Assembly (NCBI GenBank): GCA_009760855.2
Contig: WPIO01000047.1
Coordinates: 2,041,501-2,105,500, forward strand
Direction of reading: 5' to 3'
Source of the DNA: Cristatella mucedo
Lineage: Eukaryota > Bryozoa > Phylactolaemata > Cristatellidae
Length of the DNA stretch: 64,000 bases
A model generated the notes under the pieces. The model was not told the origin of the DNA, ran no database searches, and worked only from the letters and a program-made list of their open reading frames with translations. A program made the position numbers and the translations under genes. Below are positions 14,435 to 24,388 of the stretch, one piece after another (positions within the stretch are counted from its first letter, which is position 1; every line of letters starts with the position of its first letter).

Positions 14435-14809
14435 GCAGATGATATTCAATTGTACCTTTGCTTTGATCCCTCCTAGCCTTCGAGCACCTCAAATTCTCTC
14501 AACTTCCTTGCTGCATGTATTGATGACATCCACACATGGATGGCATCAAATTTTCTCAAACTAAACGATGATACAACTAACTTCTTACTTATGGGAAAAC
14601 CCAGTGTGATTCAGAAATTGGTAAGGCTAACACTCAAAATTGGCTCTGCCAGCTTATCTCCTGCTGAATCAAAACGAAATCTAGGTGTCATGTTCCAAAT
14701 TGACATCTCCTTAAACTAAGACATCAGCTCCACAATCAAGTCAGCCTACTTTCAGCTACATGACATAGCTAAAATTCGGGTTTGTGTAGATACGAATACC
14801 ACATCCAAG

Positions 14810-15362
14810 TTGGTCTATGCATTTTTGACATCCCGTCTTGACTTCTGTAACTCACTGCTTGCTGGCCTACCGGCATGTGCAGTCAGGCGATTACAGCCGG
14901 TGCAAAACGCCGCAGCTAGGCTTGTCTGTCGTGAGCGTCGCAGTTGCCACATCGCACCACTTCTCGCCGACCTGTACTGGCTCCCAGTCAAGCAACGGAT
15001 TGATTTCAAGGTTTTATCGCTCACTTATAGGTCACTTCATTCTTTGGCTCCAGCCTATCTCTCAGATCTACTCCTCCACCAGGCCAAGTATCGTACTACT
15101 CGATTTTTCTGATTACAACATTTTACCAATACCTCGTACAAACCTCAAATCCTTTGGAGACCGTGCATTTAGTTCGTATGTTCCCAAAGCCTGGAAATCA
15201 CTCCCGACTTGCGTCAGAACTTCTCCTGACTTGATCACATCTAAAAGAACCCTAAAACGCACCTTTTTAGGACAGCATTTAGTCGGTCACTGCGATTTGT
15301 CTTTTGTGCGCTTATGCGTGCTGACACTGCGCATGCTGCCACTAACCACATTTGCATGCTGA
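14810..15362 (+). pseudogene. LINE-A ORF2 C-terminal domain, two overlapping frames
   Basis: The frame at 14810-15112 reads FLTSRLDFCNSLLAGLPA, QNAAARLVCRERRSCHIA and WLPVKQRIDFKVLSLTYRSL, the standard ORF2 C-terminus of L2/CR1 elements. It ends at 15112 and continues in another frame (to 15362) with NLKSFGDRAFSSYVPKAWKS. One frameshift separates the halves. Confidence 0.85.
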
Positions 15363-15533
15363 CCCTGTGACCCATGTCATCCCTAGCCATGTTATTCATG
15401 TTGCTTACCAAGCTTGATATTACTCACCATTTAATCGCGTTTCCTTTTGCAGCAAATTTAAAGCACCTAGAAAGAGATTGAGTTCACTGAATGCGCTTTG
15501 TCGATTGCATTATTATTATTACTACTATTACAT

Positions 15534-17330
15534 GTCAGTTTTTTGCTTAGATCGTCTTGGAATGGTGGTTGAGATCGAGCCCGTTTTAACTGGCTCACAT
15601 GTCCGTTCTGTATAAGAATTATGGCATCCTTGCTTTTACCTTCTTGGATGATTAAGTCATAATCTGAGCCCAATGTTTAGTGGTGCTCGTATATTTGTCG
15701 ATATATTGGTAAAGGGATGTGTCATTTAAGTCGTGTGAGGTAAACTCCTTATTTTAGCTGTTTCTAGTGGCTTTGTAGATTTTGTTGGCATGATATCATT
15801 TGTTGTTAATATGCGTTTTAAAATTTTCGTAATGGTAAAAAGAGGATATTAATTTACGCGTTAAGGCTTAAAGAAAAAGTGTAATGAATAAATTTTCATG
15901 CCGCTCTTCTCTGTCCTGAGCATGGGTGCAGAGGTATTTGTACAGTGCGTACGATTTTTGTGCTCATTACAGCTGACTCCTGATGTCGCTTGATATCTTT
16001 TTCGTTGGTCTTCTTATTGGAAAACACTGATGGATCGTATTAAATACTTCATTTTGAAGATTTGATGTCTCTCTAGTATTGGTAGGGAAGTGATGGAGGC
16101 TATCAATCCTCTTGGGTCACTTCGATGTTAATACCTTGGACTAATCACTCTTGGATCATTAACCTGTGATATTCGTCCAGAGGTGAATTTTTCTAATGCT
16201 CAAATTACATTAGAGGACATGTTATATAGTCGAGAATGCGATCGTAATGGAACAGCAGACGTCCTTGTTTTAGACATATTTTCCTTGTAAGTACAATATG
16301 CATGGCTCAGACGGACTATCCGGCTTTGTATTTCAAACGGTTGATTTCAATCACAGCTTATCTGCTGTGATAGGAGTAAGTCTTCCTGCTTTTCTTCTGT
16401 TTTCTTGTGTCTGTCGATCAATACAAAAGGTCATTCATCTGTTGTGCTTCATTGAGCGTCACTTCTGCCATGTGTGTTACCATTGGCGGAACCGGTTTCA
16501 TTCTGGAGTCATGTTTCGTCATCAGAGCTGTCATTCTGTTCTGTGGTTCTCTAGTTTTCTACTCTGGGCATGGTCACAAGAGGTTCGCTTTATGTATATC
16601 GAAGATGTGGCATGAGAGACCATGCATACCAATGAAGGTGATCTCCGTGGTGGCGTTTAACTGCGGCAACCGACGGTCGATACTAATTTAAAGATGGCAC
16701 GCATAGCAGTATCTATGACTTTGACGACGGCTGGCAGCAGATGGCGGCATGAAGATACCTCCAATATCTTGAGGAAGGCTCTAATTCAGCTCGGCTCTAA
16801 CCATCGTCTTCACTCAGAAATCGAAATGATATCTGGAGGCTGCTAGCTTGATTGACACTGTAACAGGAGCTACGCATCTGCGAACGACCAGCTCGACCAG
16901 CTTGTCCGCGGACGGACATTTTTAAAGGAGGGGATAGGGTAAAGCCCCGTGATTATGAACTATGAACTTGACAGTAGAGCCTCGATTGAGAACTATTAGC
17001 TCGCCGAATAATGAGGACTCTTGTGAGATGTCCAAGATAAGCAGAGGCTTATGAGCAGCATTATTTCTGATTATTATTATTGACAATTAATTTTTAGGGA
17101 ATTATTGTGACTTGTAACCTGGTTGCTGGATCAGGCTCGTGCATGACAGCGGTCGTGATCATAGAGCTATTGTCTGCCGGTCGGTGGGTCTAATGCTGAG
17201 CTTGAGCCACTGTAACCTGCTGTGAGCCTATTAGCGAGTCAGCAGGAAGTCAACTGGCTGTATCAACTGTGGAATGCGTGCTATTATTGTGCGTTAAGTA
17301 ATACGATGCAGAAGCTCACCGTGTAAGTAT
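15534..17330 (+). mobile_element. LTR-D copy D1: internal 3' part plus truncated LTR
   Basis: Homologous to three other plus-oriented copies (29.0, 39.4 and 44.9 kb). It contains an internal region, a polypurine tract (AAAGGAGGGGATAG, near 16924-16937), then the decayed LTR start (GGTAAAGCCCCGTG; TGTAATGCCCCGTG in D3). The LTR is cut off near 17330, where minus-strand LINE-A begins. A 105-codon plus frame (16298-16615, MFRHQSC..., ending EDVA) is shared with D2 only. No integrase, RT or 5' LTR is seen. Confidence 0.7.
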
Positions 17331-18290
17331 TATGGTTAGTGGCGGCTAGCGCAGTATCAGCACGAATATGCACATAAAGAGCGAATCACAGGGACCCACT
17401 AAATGCCGTTATAAATATATGCGCTTTAGCTACCTTTTACTTGAGGTCAAGGCAGGAGATTTCATGACACAAGTCGGGAGTGACTTCCAGGCTTTGGCAG
17501 CATACGAACTAAAGGCGCGGTCTCCAAAGGATTTGGGGGTTCATTCAAGGTATATGTTAAAAATGGCATTCCGGAAAGCCGGTCGCATGCTGCTTAGCCT
17601 GGTGAGCCAGTAGAACTAATAGGCAGGCTTGCACCTATGAATGAAGCGCCCTAAAAAGGAGCGACAAAACCTTGAAGTCGGTGCGTTGCGTGATATAAAG
17701 TCAGTGCTGGTCGGCGAGAAGTGGTGAGATGTGGCAGCTGTGACGCTCACAACAAACAAGCCTAGCTGAAGAGTTTTTCACCTGCTGCAAGTGCCTGATT
17801 GCACATGCCGGAAGGTCAGCAAGCAGTGAGTTATATAAGTCAAAACGGGATGTCGCAAATGCATAGACCAAATTTAATGTGATATCCCTGTCTAAACAAT
17901 CCCGAATTTTAGCAATGTTATGTAGGCAGACTTGACTGTGGAGTTGATGTGGTCATCTAATTAAAGGTCACTTTTGAACATGACACCTATACTTCGTGCA
18001 GATTCAACAGGGAATATGCTGGAGGAGCAGACTTTATGCGTTAAACTCTCAAATTTATGAATCACAGTTGGTTTTCGCATAGCTGGTAAGTTGGTTTTAT
18101 TCTCGTTTAGTTGGACAACTTTTGCTGTCATCCACATGGGGATTTCACCAACAGATGCAGCAAGGGAGTAAAGAGAATTCGACGTGCTTAAGGGCTGGGA
18201 ATGGTCAAAGCAGAGGTACAACTGAGTGTCATCTGCATATAATTAAAAGCCTATGTTATGTATAGCTTCTATCAGGTAACACTAGACAAA
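17331..18290 (-). mobile_element. LINE-A minus copy (3' UTR to RT end)
   Basis: The tail itself is missing. The sequence starts within the 3' UTR (GGTTAGTGGCGGCTAGCGC) and extends through the reversed ORF2 C-terminus (AAGTGGTGAGATGTGGCAGC) to the region just after YADD. An 86-codon minus frame (17961-18221) includes YLCFDHSQPLSTSNSLYSL and ARSIGVMFKSDL. The paralogous copy is at 46.43-47.54 kb. Confidence 0.8.
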
Positions 18291-19341
18291 TGGGCTAGAG
18301 TCGGTCAGGTTTGTCTTCCCTAGTCCTCCAAACGGTTCCGACTATCAATAGTAGTAGAAATCGTTTTGAATGCCAACTCTCTCAGCTCTCAACCAACTTT
18401 CAGTAGCTGGTTGATGCTCGATGGCATTATCGTACCGTCGGGTGGCAACACGCGAGCATTTGTCGATGACTCTTGTGAGCAGGGTGGAGAAACTTCAGGC
18501 AAAACTGGCCGACGAATGCGAAGGTGTGCGGTGGATAGAACGGCTCAGCTCGCATTTCCGTATCAATGGCCCTCTCATGGAATATGGAAAGACTGAGCGT
18601 CGTTCTAGCCGGACGAGTTCAAGGCCGGCGCCTAACGAGAAAATCTTCCATGTTACCTCTAATTAGGTTATTAATTATTATTATTGTTTCAATTATTAGT
18701 ATTATTATTAGTGATCCCAGCCATATCATTCTTGTTGACATTGTGCATTTTCCCACTAATCGTTTGATCATGTTTCCTTTGCAGCAAATCCAACCTGCCT
18801 ATACAAGGATTAACTTCTCTGAGGGCTCAATGCAAATGTATTATTACCTTTGCTTTCATGCCTAAAGCTATCCTTACGGTGGCCCAATAAGGAAAGGAAA
18901 GCTGTTTCTTTCGGTACCTCGCTTCATGTAAGCGACTTATATATTAAGGCAGCAAAATTTGTTGAGGATTTGGTACACTGGCACACCGGTTTTCTTGTTC
19001 ACAATTGACTCTAGCCGGTGCGTCTCACTCGTCCTTGAGTCTCCAGATATCAACGAATTAAAGTGAGAAAGTCCGTCCGCCCTTCAGTCACGCAGCAAGA
19101 CGGCGACTTGTCTCTATGACTCAGCGAAGCGAGTTCGCAGGCAGTGACCTCTAGTATTTGATTCTATAGAATCTCATAGCCACAGTCTAGGCGAGCTGCC
19201 TAGGCAATGCTAAGTTTTGATTCGTTTGCCGCTGAGCAACAGCTTACCGGCCGCATGCTGCACCACCGCTTCGCCGTGTCCAGCCGTTTTAACCCAGTGT
19301 CACACTTCGCCTGCTCCTTTCATTTTAGACTAAATAAAAAC
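18291..19341 (+). repeat. Spacer X1, upstream part of family C copy 1
   Basis: Paralogous to 47545-48700 along its length (shared CCGTCGGGTGGC, CCTCTCATGGAATATG, GAGAAAGTCCGTCCG, GCCGCTGAGCAACAG). It includes a very degenerate LINE-A-like tail near 18755-18850. An 81-codon frame (18421-18666) and a 76-codon frame (18366-18596) exist. A reading with IVPSGG..TRA is shared by both paralogs, but a function cannot be stated. Only two GTCC units stand at 19068, where X2 has about 40. Confidence 0.7.
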
Positions 19342-19511
19342 ATGCATGCTGACCCTGTGCATGTCACCCCTGACCATGTTATTCATGTTGTTTGTCTAGC
19401 ATGATACCACTCACCATTCCATCGTGTTTCTTTAGCAGCAAATGTAAAGCGCCTAGAAAGAGATTGAGTTCTCTGAGGGCGCTTTATCAAATGCATTAGT
19501 ATTATTATTAT
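19342..19511 (+). mobile_element. Short LINE-A 3' end insertion with 7-bp target duplication
   Basis: 170 bp of LINE-A 3' UTR and tail (from ATGCATGCTGACCCTGTGC to ATTATTATTA), flanked by TAAAAAC at 19335-19341 and 19512-19518. The paralogous locus at 48.70-48.72 kb lacks the insertion, so this is a real 5'-truncated retrotransposition event. Confidence 0.85.
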
Positions 19512-19519
19512 TAAAAACA

Positions 19520-21895
19520 AAAGCGCCACTGGAAGTGGATTGCGACACTCGCGAAAGATGCGAAAACTGACCCAGCTGACGGATCGTCTGCAGCACCTCC
19601 AACGGATAATGGCTCAGAGCATGTCGGAGAGGCTGGGTAGGGCAGGCAAAGACGAACAGCGCCCTCCGGCGGACACCAGTCTCAAGCAACGGCAGCAGCT
19701 CTAGAGCGCTCGAGCCGGGAGCAAGGCAAGCACCTCTCGAGTGGCGAAGCGGCCAACCGGCCGCCGAACGTGGCGTCTTCTTCGACGCTGCATCAGCAAA
19801 CGCCGGCGCGAAGCCGCGATCAGCAAGTCGAACCGCCTGCGGGCGAGCCCTCAACAGACGTCGGTGCTGCCGCTGCCGCTGCCGCTGCTGCCGGACAGCC
19901 ACGTGGGCGCGCGCCTTCGTTGTTCGTTGCGGCGAGTGGCTGCAATAGAAGCAGCGATCGCCGCCGCCGACAGGGGTGGATGTCGCCGTCGCCACTGGCG
20001 CATCGGCTACTCCGAGGCGGCTGCAAGCCTCGATGGCGGCGGTGAAGAAAATGGTCGCCACTGCAGACGCGGCAGCCGTTTCGCTCTCGAGCGCCAGCCC
20101 GCTGCCGCCACCTTGTCACCATACGCCAACTTCAGCCGACGTCGCCGAGCGACGCAGCACAGGTGACAACGGCCGCCGCGGTGGCGGCACTCGAACTCCT
20201 CGACTGCATCAGCCCGCCGCCGTAGGCAACGGCAAACTCGAGCTCCCAGCACGCCTCGCATTTATTGCGGTTGGGTGAGCCGCCGGTGGCGAGACAGCTG
20301 AAGAGGGGGACCGACGAACTTCACCGGCGGCGGCAGCAGCGTTAGCGGCACCGGCGGTCCGCTTGATGACTTCAAAAGGCTGCAGTGCCTTCTGGTGGAC
20401 CTTGTGGCCGACCAGGTGAAGAACTTCACTCGCTGGCGATCGCTCGATGGCCAGGAGCGCGCCTTTGCGGCAGAACTCGACGAGGACGAGGCTCAGGAGC
20501 CACGGTATCTTGGCGACGGCCGCGCAGCAGATGTCGAATAGCCGGACGCGCTTGAATTGGTGGCAAACGAGCACACGGGCCTGAGATACTTGCAGATCTC
20601 GAGGCAACAATTGAGCAAGATCTCGCCACTCAATCGTATGAAGCCAGGCAGATCGCCGCGGGCAGTAACCTTTGCATTCGGTCGCGATACTGCAAATCAG
20701 TGCCGCTGTCGCAAATTCGTCAGCTGGAACAGATATCGTTTCGGCAAGCGACGGAAAAATCCTGATGCGCCATGCAGACAATCTGGCCCACCAGGTGGAA
20801 AAATTCACTCGCTGGCGATCACTCGTTGGACTGGCACACGCTGCTGTGGCAGAACGCGACGAGGACGACGGCTATAGCGCTGCCGTCGCCGAGCCAAGCG
20901 ACGGTGGACGGCGAACGAGTGCACGAGTAGCCGGTGCTATCGGCATATGGTTGAGGCCAGCATCGACGAAGATCTCTTCTCTCTGATGTACCAAGGAGGG
21001 TAACTCGCCGATGCGTTTGACTACGTATCAGGCAACGTCGTCGGCGCCGCTCGAGCTCGCTCGTCGGCCGAGAGACAGCCATCTTTGTGTCATGCGCAGC
21101 GGAAGAAAAGACGTGGCGAGGCGATAGCGAGCTGCGACATGACGACCAAGTCCGCTACGAGATCGAGAGGCAGCAGTGAGCGCTCTGTGTGGATGTGCCC
21201 GCGGACGACACTCTCTGGAAGCCGAAGCGACCGTGGCAGTCGAGACGCGAGCAGTTTCGCAGCGGCGCTCGGAGCCGCCCAATAGGGAAAGCAGCGATCG
21301 GCGGCATATAGAACACCTGCGGTCGCTTGCAACCTGAAGCGAAATACTATTCCACGCGAACCGCTGTGATGAAGTAGAGAGGGCGGCTTCTCGATTGGTC
21401 TCAGCCGTCTCGAGTTGATAGCAAATAGCCAGCGAGCGCTGCACTCCGGGCGGCGGCAGCTTCGCTCGAAACGGTAGGCGGTGCGAGCTCGGGTGGCGAG
21501 CGACGCGGCGGGACGGCATACTGTGAGCCTCAAGTAATTTGAGCTTGAGCTGCGAGACAGCATGAGGCTTGGCTCTCGAATAAATCTAGCAGAGCCTCTT
21601 GTTTGTGTGTCTCGCTCCATTTAGATGTACGTAGTGCTTCGTATGACCTCGAGCTTGACCCATTTTGTGCTGCAATCATTTTTCAGACTTGCATTCTCGT
21701 TGTGGCAGTAAAATTGCGTGCATTTTCACTGCGGCAGCAATGCGTTCACGTGCACCATCCTTCTTTCACCGTCGCGTTAACTGCAAATGATCGCACGGAG
21801 AATAAATTTTACCGACTAAGCGCCATTAGTTCGCTTTACTTACCAACCAAAAGAAATGTGTTGCCGTGAGGACCGCACTTGCGGCCTCATCAGGC
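19520..21895 (+). pseudogene. Family C copy 1 (C1): GC-rich gene-like unit, two modules, disrupted
   Basis: Aligned with C2-C4 through the region around GGATCGTCTGCAGCAC (19582; ATG replaced by ACG), an Ala-rich middle, and the C-terminal PEAKYYST-like reading near 21336. The conserved module occurs twice here: 20371-20655 (VADQVKNFTRWRSL ... EATIEQDLATQSYEAR in a shifted frame) and 20751-21040 (RHADNLAHQVEKFTRWRSLV ... VEASIDEDLFSLMYQ). Frameshifts and stops (for example TAG at about 20537) break it. The reading DDQVRYEIER near 21140 matches DDQVRYDTER in copy 3. AGTAAA near 21705 stands where the other copies have AATAAA. Function unknown. Confidence 0.6.
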
Positions 21896-22068
21896 GCATG
21901 CTTATCCGGTGCATGTCACCCCTAACCACTTTGTTCATGTTGTTTATCAAGCATGATATTACTCACGATTCAATCGCGTTTCCCTTTGTAGCAAATGTAA
22001 AGTGCCTAGGAAGAGATTGAGTTCTCTGAGGGCGCTTTATCAAGTGCATTATTATTATTATTATTATT
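21896..22068 (+). mobile_element. Short LINE-A 3' end insertion
   Basis: LINE-A 3' UTR plus tail ending in (ATT)n, lying inside the region downstream of C1. The paralogous locus near 50575-50590 (CCAGGCGCTTTAAATG) is uninterrupted. Target-site duplication is not clear. Confidence 0.8.
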
Positions 22069-22089
22069 GTTTTTATTATTATAAAAATT

Positions 22090-22249
22090 AAGCGCTTCTT
22101 TGACTTGCCTGCGGCTTGCTTGTGGAGCATACTTCCATTTGGCGAAGTCGGTATTCGTACGGGAATATAGATAGGCATTGAACGATTATGAACCTAAAAT
22201 TAATGAGAGGGCATCGGCTCAGAAAGCTTTGCTGACCAGTCAATGTTTG

Positions 22250-22288
<39 letters not shown>

Positions 22289-22496
22289 TATTTATAAGTG
22301 TAAGAGTACACGTAATAATAATATAACTCACACATTACATATCGCCATTGGAGAACTGCATCTCTCTCTATGCACAAAAGCGGTCCAACTCTGCAGTTGC
22401 TGGGGTCACAACAGGCAACCCAAGCTGCACAGTGTTCGACCAGCTGTAAGCGTCTTAATTGATTAGCAAGCAAAAGATCTGCGAACTTGAGCAACA
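22090..22496 (-). repeat. Region Y1 with (AT)n and a shrunken LINE-A relic
   Basis: Paralogous to 50.59-50.95 kb (GGAGCATACTTCC, CGGCATCGGCTCAG). The second half (22330-22480) resembles a reversed LINE-A 3' region with internal deletion (TTGGAGAACTGCATCTCTC, then CGACCAGCTGTAAGCG). An AT tract lies at about 22255-22283. Confidence 0.6.
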
Positions 22497-22676
22497 TACA
22501 TATATAGATATATATATGTATATGTATAGGTATATATAATATATACATATTACCCTTGGGGCTCTATCACCCACAATTCAGGTGCCGGTGCCGTTCCGCT
22601 GGCCTGCATTCCAGAGCGACGCCATCGCTCTAGTTCGCAGGTCTCTCTCTCTATATATTATTATATATCTCTCTCC

Positions 22677-22838
22677 ATATATATATATATATATATTGGG
22701 TGAATAATAATATATATATATATATATATATAGATAGATATATTGGGTGAATGACATATATATATGAGTATATATATATATATATATATGTGTCATTACA
22801 TATGGGTGTGTGTGCGTGCGTCTATGCGTATGTTATGT

Positions 22839-22869
<31 letters not shown>

Positions 22870-22919
22870 ATTCACCCAATATATATATATATATATATAT
22901 GTATATTATCATTCACCCA

Positions 22920-22940
<21 letters not shown>
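22677..22940. repeat. Large AT-rich inverted repeat with mirrored GGGTGAAT boxes
   Basis: ATTGGGTGAAT occurs at 22695-22705 and 22742-22752. Its complement ATTCACCCAAT occurs at 22870-22880 and 22911-22921, all separated by AT runs. Inner arms ATTACATA (22795-22802) and TATGTAAT (22834-22841) close on a GT-rich loop of about 30 nt. Arms are roughly 100-125 bp. (GT)n follows to about 22990. Confidence 0.85.
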
Positions 22941-22952
<12 letters not shown>

Positions 22953-22990
22953 CCTGTGTGTGTGTGTGTGTGGGTGTGTGCGTTTGTGTA

Positions 22991-24028
22991 TGTAGTATAT
23001 AATTGTGTGCGTGTGCTTGTATTCGTGTATTCATAGATATACATCTTAGTCGTTTAAGACGAACACCTCATCACTGTACAAAACAAAAGCGTTGGCAGTC
23101 TTCTAAGCTCTTCCGTAGGCTTGATGCCACTGAATATGCCGCGGATCTCATCTGTGGGATTAAAACCTGCCATTTCTCGCTGACGCTCAGTCATTCCGGC
23201 ACGGAAGCCCATTTTCTGGGATCCGTGTCTTTAAAGACACCGGTCGTTCTAGCTGTGCTCTAAGCTGCCATCACCGCCCTAGAAAAGACTGCCTCCACTG
23301 CTGGCTTTTTTAAAAGTCCCGCAGAAAGCTGCCTCGTCACTCGCCTTCCGCCTGGGCCGGGAGAGTGAGTTCGCTGCTGAAAGGCGCGAAAGTAATGTCA
23401 TCGCTTGTCAGGCTGCGTCGGGATCTAGTCTGTTTGCATCCCATTCGACAAGCACGCAGCTGTTAAACTGGTGTAACGCTGGAGAATTGTGTCTACCTCG
23501 CACGCAAAACCCTACGTAACTGGCCCCGTTAGAGAATTTGTTATCGAAAACCTCTGCAGACGAAAGTGAGGGGAAAAGGCGAAAATGTCAAACATCATCG
23601 AATAAGATTCAGTTATTCATTTTTTTTCTCGTCCAACTCCGTCAGCATCTTCAAGTCGTGTTTTTGCACATTACACATTATGAAGCCAGTTTATTGCAGT
23701 ATATTCTTTTGTATTGTGCTTGTATACAGTATTTATTATTCATAAGTACATGCTGTAATTTATTATTTTTATTTCATGAGCTTCTCCAAGGTCTTCTGTT
23801 TGCACAATAATTCTCCAATTACATATGCATATCAGTGAAGAAAACTTCCGAGATCTCTCCATCAAGGCTAAGCAGTAAATGTTCCAATGACTTTGGGCTA
23901 CACTACTTCAATTACTGTTGGGGGAAAAAACAACCGAGAACTCTCTCAAATCCTTACTCCGGATATTACTTAGGAATAAGGCAAAGTCCAGAAATATATC
24001 TGCGGGATGTGTGATACGTCAAAAATAT
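22991..24028. other. Unassigned stretch
   Basis: No gene or repeat is recognised. Open frames of at most 90 codons (for example 23538-23810) are low-complexity hydrophobic readings of AT-rich DNA. Confidence 0.45.
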
Positions 24029-24114
24029 TTCCTTTGCAGCAAATGTAAAGCGCCTAGAAAGATATTGAGTTCTCTGAGGGTGCTTTGTCAAGTGTATAAT
24101 TATTGTTATTATTA
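24029..24114 (+). mobile_element. LINE-A tail-only copy
   Basis: About 86 bp starting TTTCCTTTGCAGCAAATG, with the stem-forming tail and a degenerate (ATT)n end. It is extremely 5' truncated. Confidence 0.8.
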
Positions 24115-24167
24115 AGAAAGCGTGGAGATTCAGATGACTTGCAGCTAGCAACAGTCAAGAATCAAGG

Positions 24168-24388
24168 GTACTTATGCGTGCTGACACTGTGCATGCTGCT
24201 GCCACTAACCACATTTGCATGCTGACCCTGTGCATGTCACCCCTAACCATATTATTCATTTTGTTTTTTCAAGCATGATTTTACTTACCATTCAATTGCA
24301 TTTCCCTTTGCAGCAAATGTAAAGCGTCCAGAAAGAGATTAAGTTCTCTGAGGGCACTTCATCAAGTGCGTTATTATTATTATTATCA
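24168..24388 (+). mobile_element. LINE-A 3' UTR and tail copy
   Basis: Begins ACTTATGCGTGCTGACAC and ends in a short (ATT)n. It is 5' truncated inside the 3' UTR. An extra GCTGCT doubling lies in the 3' UTR. Confidence 0.8.

Larger units (their letters stand above)
13110..15533 (+). mobile_element. LINE-A copy A1: L2/CR1-like non-LTR retrotransposon, 5' truncated
   Basis: In order it holds the linker between endonuclease and RT (to about 13737), the reverse transcriptase (13.75-14.5 kb), the ORF2 C-terminus (to about 15.25 kb), a 3' UTR, the stem-forming tail (AAAGC..TAGAAAGAGATTGAG) and a short (ATT)n end. The endonuclease domain is absent. This is the reference copy for the family, which recurs about 20 times in the window in both orientations. 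It ends directly against LTR-D copy 1 at 15534. Confidence 0.9.

Noticed and set aside
16280-16300. Splice donor GTAAGTA in D1 marking an intron
   Set aside because: The motif is not conserved in D2 and no matching acceptor was seen.
15534-17330. LTR-D as the 5' half of LINE-A on the minus strand
   Set aside because: The reversed D sequence shows no endonuclease N-terminus or ORF1-like reading, whereas the plus strand shows a purine tract, TGT...ACA ends and a TATA box. A2 also has a different sequence 5' of the endonuclease.
19741-20278. Several overlapping Ala/Arg-rich open frames on both strands in copy C1
   Set aside because: GC-rich DNA has few stops in all frames. Only the frame conserved with C2, C3 and C4 was kept.
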